Shown: in pieces, positions 34,254 through 47,160 of the stretch
Position numbering within the stretch: position 1 is the first letter of the stretch
Layout of the letters: each line of letters opens with the position of its first letter
Program-made: the position numbers and the translations under genes
NCBI GenBank assembly: GCA_008360975.2
Contig: CM039187.1
Span: forward strand, 17,625,094 to 17,689,093
From: Lichenostomus cassidix
Taxonomy: Eukaryota > Chordata > Aves > Passeriformes > Meliphagidae
Length of the DNA: 64,000 nt
Direction: 5' to 3'
The notes under the pieces: model-generated
Told to the model about the DNA's origin: nothing
What the model saw: the letters and a program-made list of their open reading frames with translations, nothing else
Databases searched by the model: none

Positions 34254-37200
34254 CAGGTGCCACCCCCTGCACTCACTGCTCTCCCATGACAACACATATT
34301 TACACCTGAGGTGCAGAGATGAGGGATTATGCTTTGTTCTATGTCATAGCTAAAACAGGAAAGAGGAAATCCCTGCCCAATCCTTTTTTTCCCTCTTACC
34401 TCATTTTCCTTTCTCTACCCACTTTGAAAAACAATCTAGCTTGAAAAGATCTATGAAAACTAATTCCTTCCTGCTGGTGACAAGCAATGGAATAATTTCT
34501 GCTAGCACAACAACTGGAGCAAGCAGATAGTGAGGACAACAAACTTACTCATTTACAACCAGGTACCATTGACATCAATGGCAATGCTCTCCTTGAGTTT
34601 CCGTGGCAGCAGTGTGGGTACAAGTGGTGAGGCAACCACCCTCTTTGCTTCACACACAATAAGCGCACAGAAAGGAGAAGCAGCACCTTGCAAAAGTGGG
34701 AAGATTAATGAAGAAGGCATGAGAGGTATTTCCAAAAGTGATTGATGCTCCAGAAAGAAAATTATGGATTTCAAGTCAAGAGTAGTACTGCTAAGTAAAA
34801 CCAGCCAGGAGTACCTGATAAACCAGTTTTCCTCAGAACTTGCTGATTTAGTCAAATTAAAATATTCTGTACAAACAGCTTAATCCCCAATCACTGGAAG
34901 TTTTCTGTTAATTTTGGGACAATATTTTCTAAGGACTCAAAATTATTTCCCAGAACTGAAATTCATTTTCAGAGCCAACCTTATTGCTGGCAAATCAAAC
35001 ATGCTAAAATCACGAGTCAGGAACTTATAGGCCTAAAACTGCATTATGTGAGTCTTAAAAACTAAGATAAAGTACAAAAATATTTTTTTATTAATTTGGT
35101 TTTGAGATTTGTGCTACCAGAATTCAAGGGTGTCAAGCTGTGCTACATAATTCTTTTTTCACCCAGAAAAGCAGGATGTTTTTAAAAATAACTAGAAATG
35201 AAATTTCATTTAACTGTGGGAGCTAAAGAAAGACACCTTGACAAACATGAAAAAAAAATGAAGCTATTCAATTCCACAGAAATAAGATGCATCCAGAGAG
35301 CTGTGTAAGATCAGCCTGTATCAGACTTGTTTTATATTAGTTATACAAAAAAGCTATAAAGGACAAAAAGAACACCTCAGAAAAATAGCATGGCATTCTT
35401 TACTTTAAATAGGGTGCACATCCACTGTTTTCACTAGGGTATTTGACCCATCTGGATGCCTCTCTCTTAGAGTTTGTGATAGCTAAATATGCAGCCATGT
35501 CAGCAAATGGAAAGAGAATTTCATTAATGTAATATCTGGCCTCATTTTGACTCATTAATGCTTCCCTGGAATGACTGCTTAGTCAAGATCATGAAATAAC
35601 ATTTAAATATAGTCTTAATAATCTGCATCATCCTTTGATACAGTGATTAATTAAGCTGACCTAAGAATTTAAGTACACCATTTCAACAGGCAGGTAGAAC
35701 AGCATGTACATGTGGATTAATCCTGGCAAATACAAGACTAGTTTTCAAAGATATTGATGCATGAGTATGGGAACCATGTCCACCATGTAAACAATTTAAG
35801 TCAGTCAGAACCAAGAGATTCCCACACATCATAGGGGTCAGGAAGGGCCACATCTCGGTGGTATGCCCAGAAAGAGACACATGGAAAAGCAGCTGCCTGG
35901 GACTGCTCAGTAACATAAAGACGCTACTTGGAACTCCGCAGTAGGCTTGGGCTCTGCTGTGCTAGGCTCTGCACATATAGACCACAACAGAGCAGGAGCT
36001 CTTCAGAGATTCCCATCTCCAAATATGAGATGCACATAGAGATAAAAAGGAAGGCAATGCACAAAAATAAGCTGAAAAAGATGGCTGATGGAACTGCAAG
36101 GGTCAAAGCATTTCCTGACTTGAACCAGAAGGATGGCAATTGTATTCAATTCCCTGCCCTGAGCTAGCCTTTACAAATGACCAAGGACTGCTGTTTAGGA
36201 TCTACAGTACTGAGACCTCCACTTCCCACTGTGGATCTGTGCCCAGCCTGCTGTATGTATGGTGGTGGTCCTCAGTTAAAGGACATCCCTGCTGGTGCTC
36301 AGGCCTCATAGCCTGGCTGGCCAGTCTGGGCAGAGATTGTTGATCTGATGCCTTCCTGCCACTGGTGTGGAATGTTCTCTGGAAGGTCAGAAACAGGATT
36401 ATTTTGGAGACAGCGATACTCTGGAAAGAACAAGCTAAGTACTATGCATTTCATAAGCTATTGCCAAAATCTTCTTAAACTTATTAATCAGAAGGTGGTT
36501 AGGGTTTTGTTTTTGTTTGGGTTTTTTTTTTAGCTGAAACCATCTGAACCTCCTCACCATGAGTAGGAGGTGAGTAACTAAGAGGGAGGGAAAAGCCCTC
36601 ATTACCTTGAACCTCAGCTCAAACACAAACCACAAAAAATAATCAACCATGGGGCAACATATCCCAATGTAAATATTGATATTTTTCAGTACAAGTAGCT
36701 ATTGAGAGATGAATAGCCAGGGGAACAAATTCAGAGGCCAAGCAAGTTAGTAGACATTGAAGAGGTTTGATTTAACCCTCCCTTTTATTGTTACAAGCTC
36801 CCTTAATTGCATGGGACTAATTCTTAACAGATATATCGGACCAGTGCTCCAAGCTTGAACTAATGTTCTAGATGTCTCAGCTTGTCTCCTCAGCAGGTGT
36901 ACACCAGTACAGCCTCACCAATCAACATTCCTAGCTGGTGTCAATCACTGCTGATTTACTCTGAAATGGAGGACCTATATAGGTACATATTTCAAATTCC
37001 TGATGCATTACTTTTCCTAAAATGCAATCTGTTTGGCAACAGGATCATGGAGGACTGAGATAGAAGAAAGCATTTTAAGCACTCCCTTTTGTTCTGATGC
37101 ATTGTACAGAAGTGTCTCTACTTGTTTTATTTCTCTCTAAGGACTTCTCTTTTTCCTTTTTTTTTTTTTTTCCAGAACAGCACACAAGTGTTAGGAGAAG

Positions 37201-37766
37201 GGATATGTAATTAAAATAAAACATTAAAATGTCACATAGAGATTAAAAAATAAAGAGCTGCTGTGCTGTTTTTCCACATATGCAAGCCAGGCAATCATTG
37301 GCATATCCAAGCATGACCTTTGGAAAAACAGAATCCCCCTCGCCTTCAGTGCTTCCTGTAGCCCTGCTAAAAAAAACCAGCAAAAAAAACCCCAAAAACA
37401 CACAGAAAATCAAAACAAAATGAAACAAAGAACATGTGACCACCTGCGTACGTTAGCAGAGATACTGATCACTCTGAATGCAAAGACATGCATCTTTTTG
37501 TGATGCATGTTGTGAAAAATTTTGGGGTAAGGAAGAATAATATTTTATTAACTTAGTAATGAGAAGTTTCCACAGCTAAGGTAATACATGATAATATGGA
37601 CTGAACAGCAGCCCATTGTTTGAGAGCAGAATGGAGCCCTGTATGGGATCACTGCTGGATTCTGTACACCACAGATGGAAGGGAGAAATTACACCCTGGA
37701 TTTGGGGTGTGAAGGGGGGTATGCATTTCTTTTACAGTTTTATTGGCCTTGCACACAGGTCAGTAA
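34254..37766. other. noncoding stretch, possible regulatory cluster at 35.5 kb
   Basis: No gene recognised. 35490-35660 has closely spaced transcription-factor-like words: TCATTAATG twice (35521 and 35552), TGACTCA (35548), CCTTTGAT (about 35632) and TGATTAATTAAG (35644). 36160-36400 is locally GC-richer with short open frames and no recognisable protein. A T-run lies near 37158-37172. Confidence 0.5.
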
Positions 37767-37818
37767 GTCACACACTCAAACACACACACACAAACATATG
37801 CTCATGCATGCACACACT
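37767..37818 (+). repeat. interrupted (CA)n microsatellite
   Basis: CACACTCAAACACACACACA followed by an interrupted part (CATATGCTCATGCATGCACA). The open frames that cross it are produced by the repeat. Confidence 0.88.
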
Positions 37819-40800
37819 GCAGCACTGACAATCTGTCAGAGCTGGGAGGCAGCTTGTGCAAGTTGAAAGTTTAATGAGTGCCCGACACTAACAAGTTTTT
37901 CAAACAGTGGCTAACAAAAAACAGGGATCAGGGAGACTGCATTTGGTGCCAAGATATTTGTTTTAATATTAACAAGGACTGAATTCAGGCAATAAAAGAG
38001 AAGGGGGAAAATAATATCTTCTGAAAGTGCTGAAAGCCAAGCAGTTCAATATATTTGAAACAACATATGTTTTTAAACAAGAGAGACTTTTTCTTTTAGG
38101 ATAAGAAAGAAAATCCATGAATATGAAACAGAAGTAACTGGTTAGTATCACAAAAATTTCAGCTAATATGCACATAGTTAAATTCATTTTCTATCCTATA
38201 TCTTTAAAACTTGTCAGAATATTAGCTGTGGAGTCCTTTTCAGCACAAAAACCAAGATCCCCCAAGAGAGTCACACTACATTTCCACAAAGGTCATGATA
38301 AGATCTTTTCATGAGTGCCTATTTTAGTACTACTGGGGATCTGGATCTCTGATACTAAGTAAAAAAATGCTGTTAAGTTCTTCGCTACACTTTCTAAGCT
38401 TTTTTTCAGGATTTTACTAGGCTTAAAACTTTGAGAATCCAGTGGTAGCTGACGTGTCTTACAGACTTCTGGGATGTCTTCACAGCATCCTCTTTAGAGT
38501 AAAAGATGCATGTGTAGGTTCCTGGTAACATTTTCTCTCAAGTTCAAAGATAATAACAAACCTAGAAAAGAGATGGCCGCTGCAGCCATAATCAATGGCA
38601 GGTTCAGGCCTTGAAAAAGGCTTGCAAAAGACTACCATTGAAAAGATATTGATGTGCTGACCCTATGCTAGGATTTGCAATGTTATCAAAATCTCACCAT
38701 TCCAAGCCTACATTGAAAATGAGACCTAATTTCAGAAGCTATATGGGATTGAATTGGTTTATAGTTGAGAAGAAAAACTCAAAGTGCACTTGGGATTTAA
38801 ACCATGACTTTTCTCTCTGATTCTACGTAGAAGAATCTCTTTAGTTCTAAAGACGTCATACACCTGGGGAAATTTTAACTGTGGCCAAAACTTACAGTTC
38901 TTTCACAAGAGTCCATTTACTAATACAATGTTCAATTAAATTTTCAAACATTTTCTTATATCTGATTTGATCAGAACCATGTAACTTTTCTCAAAGCCTA
39001 GAAAATTTAATCAGATTTTAGGATTAAAGCTTCCATACCTAATGATGCATAAAGAAATGATGTGTCTGAGAGTATTGTTTCTTTGAATAATTAGCCTGAA
39101 TGACCAGATAAGAGTTTGCAGTTAGATCATCTAAGGATGTTTTTAAGGATCTCAACAAAAGCTTGCAGCCTGTTGCTATAACAAGACCAGAGTCTAAATT
39201 ACTGACCAATATTCTCTCATTGATTCCCTACATATCTGTACAATGTAGCAAGTTCTCATAATTTTTGGTAATTGCCTTCACATTCTTTTCTTCAGCTTTC
39301 CTTAAACCAAATAATGTAAGGAATACATATTAATTCTTGTGACTGTGTAGAAAATCAGGGATTTTTCAGGAATTTTTGACAAATATAATTTTGAAAATAT
39401 GTTGAGTTTTTTCTAGCCACAGACACTTCAAATGATTCTTGGAGTCAAAGGCTCCCTGGGTTCTGTAGTAAGGGAAAGAGGGAATGAAGCAAAGAGAAAA
39501 AAAGAGAAGAGAGGTGGTTAAAAAGCACTGGCTATGAATATCTAAAAGATTAAAGTCAAATCTGACAAGGCAGCAACTTCATCCATAAATTAAACAAATT
39601 TGATTATCCCAAATCTATAATCCAATTGCAAAACTATGTAATTTCTACCTTCTTATATGGATCTAACAGCTGGAAACTACCAAAAGTACCAACAGATGTC
39701 TAAATGCCTTTGAAAATAAATGCTGTAGGAAAGTACTAGGGATTAAATGGAATGAATTTAAATCAAATTCTTAGCTCAGCCTGAGTTCAGCAGCCTTTGA
39801 TTTATAAAGTTATTCTACAAAGAAAATGGAAATATCTAGGACTTCTTCACTTCTGTAAGTGAAGCCAGAGCATTTGCAACAGCTGACATGCCATTAGGCA
39901 ACTGAAAAAAAAGTATGTAAAAAGAGATGACTGGAACAAGTGGAGAAAGAGAAAACTTTTGTGATCTATTTGTGATTTACTAATATGAGAAGCAAGCTAG
40001 AGAAAATGAAAATAGCTGTGACCTTTTCCCAACCATGAGATAACATCACAAGAATCAAATTTATATTAATTATTTATCTCTACTCAGAAAAAGGAATTCC
40101 ACATGGATTTTTTTTTGCAGTATCTGCTGAACTTTAAAGTTACATCTTACTGAGAAATAATTTCATATTTTGTTCATAATTATTTCAAATTTTAAACAAT
40201 ATATTTTAAGAAAGAGACACTGTTTTTTTGTGGTTTTACTGCTTTTCACACAAGGAAGACCTGGTCTATGATGTACACATGGATACAATACAGTGAATAG
40301 TCATTTTCATGCTATTCTCTTTTTTCCCTTTAATAGAAACAGTAAGGGAAAACACATTTTCTAAGAAGACAGTATGTCACCTTTGAAACATATATTGCAT
40401 TTATGAACAAAGTGTCAGTCTTATAAACGTAAATGTGTAACACCTACAAAACAAGTAGTAAAAGAGTTCCACAGCTTAATGGAAAAAGCTTTGTTAGGGA
40501 CAAGGGGCACCTCGCTTTACTATCAAATACTGCTTTGTTATCAAATAATGCAATGAAGATGTTCTGCATCTTCAGCAACACTGAGAATCAATTGCACTCT
40601 TCTAAATATTAGTGGTTTGCATTTTGAAAACAATTGCTTCCCAGCAGTCTGATCCTCCCTTTTAATACCAGACATGAAGACAGTTGTTGACACTACAGGG
40701 CAGAAAATTTTAAAAGCAAGAAATGGAAATATTTCTGAACAGCATGAAACTGACCCGTTAAAACTCACCGCCCCAGAAGGTCACAAAGTGAGAATACTAA

Positions 40801-40879
40801 TGCTGGGTACTAATGAAAAGCTTGGATCATTTTATGACCATTCATGTCTTTAGCCATGTTCGGCAGAGATCATGATTGC
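37819..40879. other. noncoding stretch, no gene seen
   Basis: AT-rich with short open frames. No repeat or hairpin stands out on reading. Confidence 0.6.
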
Positions 40880-41100
40880 ACTAATCAGACCAAGCTTCAG
40901 GGCACAAACTGTCTGTCTGTGGGCTGTATCTGCCACAGATTACTTGCCAAAATAGGATTCTTTGTCTTTCCGTCTCTCCTACCTCATAAAGTTCTGAACA
41001 ATTAGCCTTCTACATTAACTGTCAACCATTCTTTTCTCCAGTGGTGGGCACTAGTCAGTGCCAGAGACAGTGGACCTGATTTCTCCAGAATGTGTAGTTT
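40880..41100 (+). mobile_element. possible ancient CR1-like LINE 3' region
   Basis: AGCTTCAGGGCACAAACTG at about 40892, then CTTGCCAAAATAGGATTCTT near 40945. Much later comes GTCAGTGCCAGAGACAGTGG with ACCTGAT at 41054-41080. This is the order I recall for the 3' part of an old turtle/crocodile CR1 lineage, where a CTTCAGGGCA block precedes a GAGACAGGATACTGG block. The spacing is stretched and identity is low, so the call is tentative. Confidence 0.35.
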
Positions 41101-41404
41101 CTCAGTGGGATTTTCCATCATGACACTAAGACAATGCACCATTAGGACCTGTGAAGGCTGGGAAACAGCTCAGCACAGAACACACTTGAATCGTGAATGC
41201 TGTCTGCAGCACATGTGACCTTTGAAAAAAAATGTATCACAATCTTGTAAAAGGCTACATTATATTTTTCAGTGTGGTGGACTCCAAATTTTAGTTACTG
41301 TCAAGTCTCAGAATTTGCCTCTGCCCCACTCTTCTCATCCAAGTTTTCATTGGAAAGACAACAAAGGTGATGTAGTTAGAGAAACCAGCCACAGACCCAT
41401 TTGT

Positions 41405-41456
41405 CATTGTTTTATGGACCACCACTGGTCCATAAACCACAGTTTAGGATTTGCTG
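41405..41456 (-). mobile_element. hAT-like DNA transposon end
   Basis: Read on the minus strand, it begins CAGCAAATCCTAAACTGTGG, followed by TTTATGGACCAGTGGTGGTC. This matches the general form CAGTGGTTCTCAAACTGTGG plus a GGACCACTGGTGGTCC block of old hAT transposon termini. It includes a perfect 11-bp-arm palindrome (41411-41436, loop CCAC). The opposite end and the expected 8-bp target duplication were not found, so only one terminus is supported. Confidence 0.42.
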
Positions 41457-42715
41457 GCCTAAAGCATCATAGAAAAGCTAGCAAATAGCAAGAAAACTAT
41501 CTGTGGATTTAAACTATGAGAATGATAGTTTTGGAAAATTTCAGTCTTCTTTTTTTGACCATAAATGCTCCACCAACAATTTGTGACTTAGTTTATTTCT
41601 TATTCACAATTGCTGGGCAAACAGAATCCGCATGTCCCTAGACTTTGCTAGCATAAAAGATCTTGATCTCAATTTCTCTGCTAACAAGAATTGGAACAGT
41701 CACTGTGTCATTTCAAGTACGTAAAGACTGTATTTAAACCAGAGCTCTGGGCTGCTGGTCAGTTTCTGACAGTTTTACAAGAAAATCCTTGTCAATAGCT
41801 ATTTTCTGTCTTTTGTTATAGGGGAACAGGGGCAAAATGGTCTGATTGGATGACCATTTGCCTAGTGAACTGATGAATAATTTGTCCATTAGATGACTTG
41901 CCTACTGGAAATCAATGTGAGACATGACATTACTGCATATGCGATTCTCTTGGTTTTCAAGTCCAGATTTGCACATCTGAGACAATTATCTCCCAGTTGC
42001 TCATTTTTAAAATTGATATTTGCGGTCCTAGTCCAGTGTTCCACTGGCAGCTAACTAGATGTCACACCTGTTCAAAAGGATTGTTTTCTGTTTAAAATAA
42101 TTGTTATGATGAAGCTGAAACATGCTGTGATTATTTAGATGGTGCCAAATTACAAGCTGTCACTTTCTTTGACTAATTTTGCTTTAGCCTACTTTCATTG
42201 CAGTTTCTCAGCATATTATGGGAATATGTTGAATATTTACCCATCTTTTCATAATAATGAAAATACAAATATGTTTCCATAAGTCATACTTCTGCTCTTC
42301 TGCATAGGAGTGTTATGGTGAAATCACTGTCCACTCCCTGCATCAGTGTCATAACTCAATGCCTTAACCTGAGCAAGGATTTGTGAAATAAGAGCAAGAA
42401 ATGGAGAAAAAAGATTCTAGAAAATGGAAGAAATATTTGGTAAGATAGGTCCTCGTGTTGCTCTATTAATTCCTCCTGTGTCTATAATGAGATGCTGCAG
42501 CTTTGGCTTGTGTTGCTTTACAATAGTCCCTTCCCAGTTTGGTATGAGTAAACAGCGCAGCACACAGAAAGTAACAGACTACTTAGTCATAAAAGATATT
42601 TCAAGCATCCTGTAATATGTGACCACATAAGAATTGTTGACCATAGGAGATCAAGATCTATTCAAATTTTCCATGGCTCTAGATGAAAAAAAATTTTTGA
42701 TATCATTGTAATTGG
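41457..42715. other. noncoding stretch, no gene seen
   Basis: Short open frames only and no recognised repeat. Composition is like the flanks. Confidence 0.6.
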
Positions 42716-42805
42716 GTTTTTTTGTTCGGGGTTTTTTTTTTTGGTTGAGTTTGGGCTTTTTTGTTTGTTTGGTTGGTTGGTTGGTTGGCTGTTTGGTTGT
42801 TTGCT
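42716..42805 (+). repeat. T-rich / (TTGG)n tract
   Basis: Runs of T broken by G (TTTTTTTGTTCGGGG, TTTTTTTTTTTTGG), then about five TTGG units and further TTTG words. On the minus strand this is an A-rich tract followed by CCAA repeats. It has the look of a degenerate retroposon tail, but no element body is recognised next to it. Confidence 0.85.
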
Positions 42806-42890
42806 TTTAATAAAATTCTGTAGTTTCCTTTCTGGCAGAGAGCTGGAATATGTAAACCCAGAAGGTTTTTGGTATTTTTTTAAATTACTG

Positions 42891-42909
42891 AATTATTATT
42901 ATTATTATA
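42891..42909 (+). repeat. short (ATT)n tract
   Basis: Six ATT units. Small microsatellite. Confidence 0.8.
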
Positions 42910-44239
42910 AGCTCTGGTGATATGGGATAGCAAGAAGATTATTTTGTTACTTGAATTTTGATTAGAGAATAAACATTTTAATGAAATCTTGTAAGTTGTT
43001 CTTGGAGCTACATCATCACTTTTTGGTTTAAGTTTTATTCTCTAATTTCTGAGCTGAAATTTACTTCAACAAAAAGAGCTGGGAATAGGTCCAAGAAGAG
43101 TCAATGTCTGGTTGAAATAAAAATGCATTAGTTCATGGAATTGTCAAATGATATGGCAGCCCAGCAATAGCTGAGATAAAACCATACAACCCTGGATTTG
43201 GAGTCATCCAGGGATCTGTCTCGTCACAGTTCCAGTGTAAGAGCTGAGTCTACAGCAGCAGCTGGGCCAGGACTCTGGATTCCAAGCTCACTGTAGCGGT
43301 TTTACCCCTTTGGTTTTGCTCTGGATTCATCCCTCCTTCACCCAAACCAACAACAGAAAATGACAAAAGATACAAGGCTGGCCATTGAAGCACAGACAGT
43401 CATTGGAAGAACAGAAGATGAAACCTGATTGCTCCAGCTCAAAACTAAGAAAGTGTCCTTTACTTTATACAGTCTAAAGAGCCTGGATTTGATATATGGC
43501 TAAGCTGTGCAAGGAGAAGGGCAATGAAACACATAGGCAACCATCCATTCCCTGCTGGTGTGTGTCTAGCAGCAGACCCCCAGTCAGGGCATGTGTGTTT
43601 TCTCCTCTCATTCTGCCACTCTGCTCCTGAGTTTTGTCACTCTTCTCCATCAGTTCTAGTCAATCAATATACAACTCAATGTGCAGAGTGAGACTTCTCG
43701 GGGCTTTTCCCCTTCATCCAGGAATTTTGCAAATCCGTGCCTGCCATGTCTGGATGCAACTAAAGCTCTTCCCTTTATAAACAAATAACAACAGAAAAGC
43801 TGCAGTCACAGAACTTTGTTGATTCTTCTTGTGCCATGTTAGGGTGCACATGGTTCCCAACAGCCTTTGAAAACCCAATGCATGGATTAGCTACATCAGC
43901 ACATGAAGCCCTTCACACACACTGAAAAAAGGAACAATGTTTTTTTATTGTAAAAGCCCTGCACTGTCATTGTTTAGACTTACCAGGCACCCATTCCATT
44001 TCAGTGCATCAAAACAAATTTAACTCAATGCATCTTAACAAATGAAAGCTCCCTAAACAATATACCATCAACAGGGCTTCATAATTTCAGGCTCAGTGCT
44101 TCTGGGAGAATGTTATGTTTCTGTCAAGCTTATATCCTTAGGCATAGCATTGTGAAGGAGCAGTCATTGTAGTCAAAGCAAAGGTAGAAGAACTATGCCC
44201 AAGCTTTAAAATATTTTGTTGGCTTAACAAAAGTTCTCA
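42910..44239. other. noncoding stretch, no gene seen
   Basis: 43190-43340 is a little GC-richer, without a long open frame. No recognised repeat. Confidence 0.6.
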
Positions 44240-44308
44240 CTTTTTTTTTCTTTTTTCTCTTTTTTTCTTTTTTCCCTCTTCCTCCCTCCCCCCCTCCCCT
44301 CCCCCCCC
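44240..44308 (+). repeat. 69-nt pure polypyrimidine tract
   Basis: Every base from 44240 to 44308 is C or T: T-rich on the left, then CCTCCC units, and C8 at the right end. The complementary strand is all purine, with four or more G-runs of 3-8 separated by single A residues. That is a strong G-quadruplex and triplex (H-DNA) pattern. The tract ends directly in AG at 44309-44310, so on the plus strand it also looks like an exaggerated 3' splice site. Confidence 0.93.
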
Positions 44309-45489
44309 AGATCTTTGCCTTCTGGGGGGAAGAAATAAAAAAAATGTGTCAGGACCCTCCCTCGAAATGTTTATTAAAACAAAACAATAATAGAAGGCTA
44401 CAGATTCTAAACAAAATATAAACAGCAATATTAACTTCTTTCCAGTTTGGGGGAAAATATGCACAATTGTTTATAGTTAAAATTTCCCAGATGGCACTTC
44501 AGAACTTGCTATTCTTCTGTCACTTCTTGTCACAAAGGCAGGAAAAAGAAAATGGATTTTTACAAGCCCCCAAGAAGTAAATGGTGTGGCACAGATAGCA
44601 CCCATGCAAGCACATATTTAATAACTTAATCCTCTGAAATACAGGAAAGCAAAACCAAATCAGTTACTGAACTGGACTCTGAAACCAGAGGAAATATTTA
44701 TGTTAGTTAATCAGCCGGTTGTTTGTTATTTAGAATTACTCCATACATTTTGTCACAGACTAGGGCCTCTTTTAGCTATCACTGGCTATTTCTCAAGCAC
44801 GAAATTCTGAAATATTTTTCCAAAGTAGTTGCTGATGTCTTGGTTAGTCTGAGGCTGATGGAATTAGCCTTTACTGAGGTATATTTTAAACTGAAAGCAT
44901 TTACTCAGGGATTTGCAAATGTATGACATGAAAGATATTGTTTTTTGAGACCAACAGAAGCAACCACATAATTAGGGGCTCTATTGAGAGATAGCAAAAC
45001 AGAATTTTGTTAATTTGTACTTTGTTATATATTTGGACTTGTAGAAACAGAAAGCACAGATATAAAGGACCCTCTTCTTGTATAGCTTAGGTTCAGTGAT
45101 GACTTTTTCCAGTGCCCAAATGGCATGCTTGACTGGCACTTCCCAGCAACTCTGTAATTTCCGCACTTTAAACTCTTCAATTCCATGAAACTCCATGTGG
45201 CCAGCTAAGGAATCTAGATTTTCCATGGCTTTTTTTTCCAAAACTCCATGAAGACTAGTGCTACTGTATCAGGAATTGGTCATGGAAGTGTCTTTTCCAC
45301 TTTTGATAGTAACACTATGGTTTTGACAACTCTTTTTTGTCAGAATTGGAAGTCACTGGTTATAATAAATTTATACCTAAACTTTAAGCCAAAGTTCTTG
45401 CTCCTGCATATATGGGCTTGAAAAATAACACTTTTCTTTTTTCTTAGGACCTTCTGACTCGGGTGCAACAACATACTGTTAGAGTTTTG

Positions 45490-45534
45490 AGACCTCACAT
45501 TAGAAGGTCTCAAATTAGGTAGACCTCACATTAG
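45490..45534 (+). repeat. 14-bp direct repeat with inverted words between
   Basis: AGACCTCACATTAG at 45490-45503 and 45521-45534 (31-bp period). Between them AGGTCTC forms a 7-bp inverted match to GAGACCT. A small local rearrangement. Confidence 0.8.
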
Positions 45535-47124
45535 GTAGGGCAGGAACTACCCTGCGTTACAAAATGAAGAAGAGGGCAAGTTGGATCTGGAGTCCTGTGA
45601 AGCTCATTTGTTTACTACTGCTGCAAAATCCATGTGACCTTGGCTTAGGCCTTTTCAGAAGTACCTATCCTTCATTTCTGTGGGAAAGCTATTTTGGAGC
45701 ACTTAAAGTACACTTTTCAGGAGGTAACTAGCACTGATCCTTAAGAAATCAATCCCTGAACAAACATCTCTAATCAGAACTACCCAGGAAGGTGCCAAAA
45801 TTCCAGTTACTTTAAAGAATTTATTCCTCTCGGTTTCTGCTTCCCAACAACATCTCTAAAACTAAGAAAGACTCAAATCATGGCATGTTTTATTGAAAGC
45901 ACATAAATCAGATGCAGGCAACCAGAGTCACGTAAGTATTTCAATAGACAACTAAGCCACAAGAACATTCAGTTCTACACCCCAGTTATGCAAAGCTGAG
46001 CAGAAATACAAACTGGTTTTCTATGGGTTGCTTGAGCTCTAATTTTTGGGTTTCATTGTTGAATTATGGTCCCTTTGCCACCTTATAGTAGAAGGAATTA
46101 TGTTTTCTCCTTTCCTTCCAGCTGTGCTGAGTTTTGAGTAGGGATGAGAGTGGTTTTGGCTTCTCTTCACTGAATTCTATGATAAAAACTGGTGTTAATT
46201 AATAATCATCAGCTGTCTGCTCTAATAGCACCATGAGGAAAAAAAAAAGAACATTATCTCCTTCAAAGAAAATTCTGACTTTTATGTGTACCTTTCACTA
46301 AACCCAGAATGGTCTTGTTTTCATTGTGTTTTCAACTTGGAAGAGCTACTGTGGTGTAGAAAGCACAGCTTTTCTGCAGCACTTTTTAACACTACAAAGT
46401 GTGAAGCAGCGAAGTCCCTTCTAGTTTTGGGGCAAGCTTGCAAAGCTTTTATCCCCCCAAAATGAGGAAAGTATGAAATTAATTTGTTTCTCTTTGCGTC
46501 CTTTCATTTTAATTGGCAATTCTGTTTTTACTGTTAGGTCAAAGAAACATAAAATAATCACAGTTACATTGACATATATATTGTGGCTACTTGTAGCATA
46601 ATCTATAGAACCGACCACTGTAAAGAACATAGGCCTAAAGTAACATTCAGACCAAAAACCTAGCAAGGGAAGCCCTTTGGTTAAAACTCAAGACTCCTTT
46701 AACTGGAATTCAGCAACTCTTCCCCATTCAGTGAATACATTGTGTACCCAGACAGTCATCCCTGTGGTTTTTTTATGGAAGTCACTTTGACTGAATTATT
46801 CTGTCCTGCTAGTCTTGAGAGCGGGACCTCATGATACACTGGAGTTACTGATGCTGCAAAGGCTGCAGTTGTGGAAATACTTTAGCATTATGGCTGTAGT
46901 TGCCTTTAAAAGCCTTGGCCTTTCATGGGGAAAGACAGGTTTTGGGGGAGTGTAGACTGTTCCACTGGCAACTGACAAGACTGAAACCAGACTAAGGCAA
47001 CAACATGTTCCACATATAACAAGTTCTCTATTATGGCATGTTGTTTTCCTATGGTTTCATTTTAGAAAGATCTTATCTTTCACAGCTGGATATATATTCT
47101 GAAAAGATAGCCTAGAATGAGGAG

Positions 47125-47160
47125 TCTGTCTGAGAATTCGTAAAATCCACCTCAGACAGA
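47125..47160. repeat. hairpin, 10-bp perfect arms
   Basis: TCTGTCTGAG (47125-47134) pairs exactly with CTCAGACAGA (47151-47160) around a 16-nt loop. No flanking duplication, so probably incidental. Confidence 0.8.
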
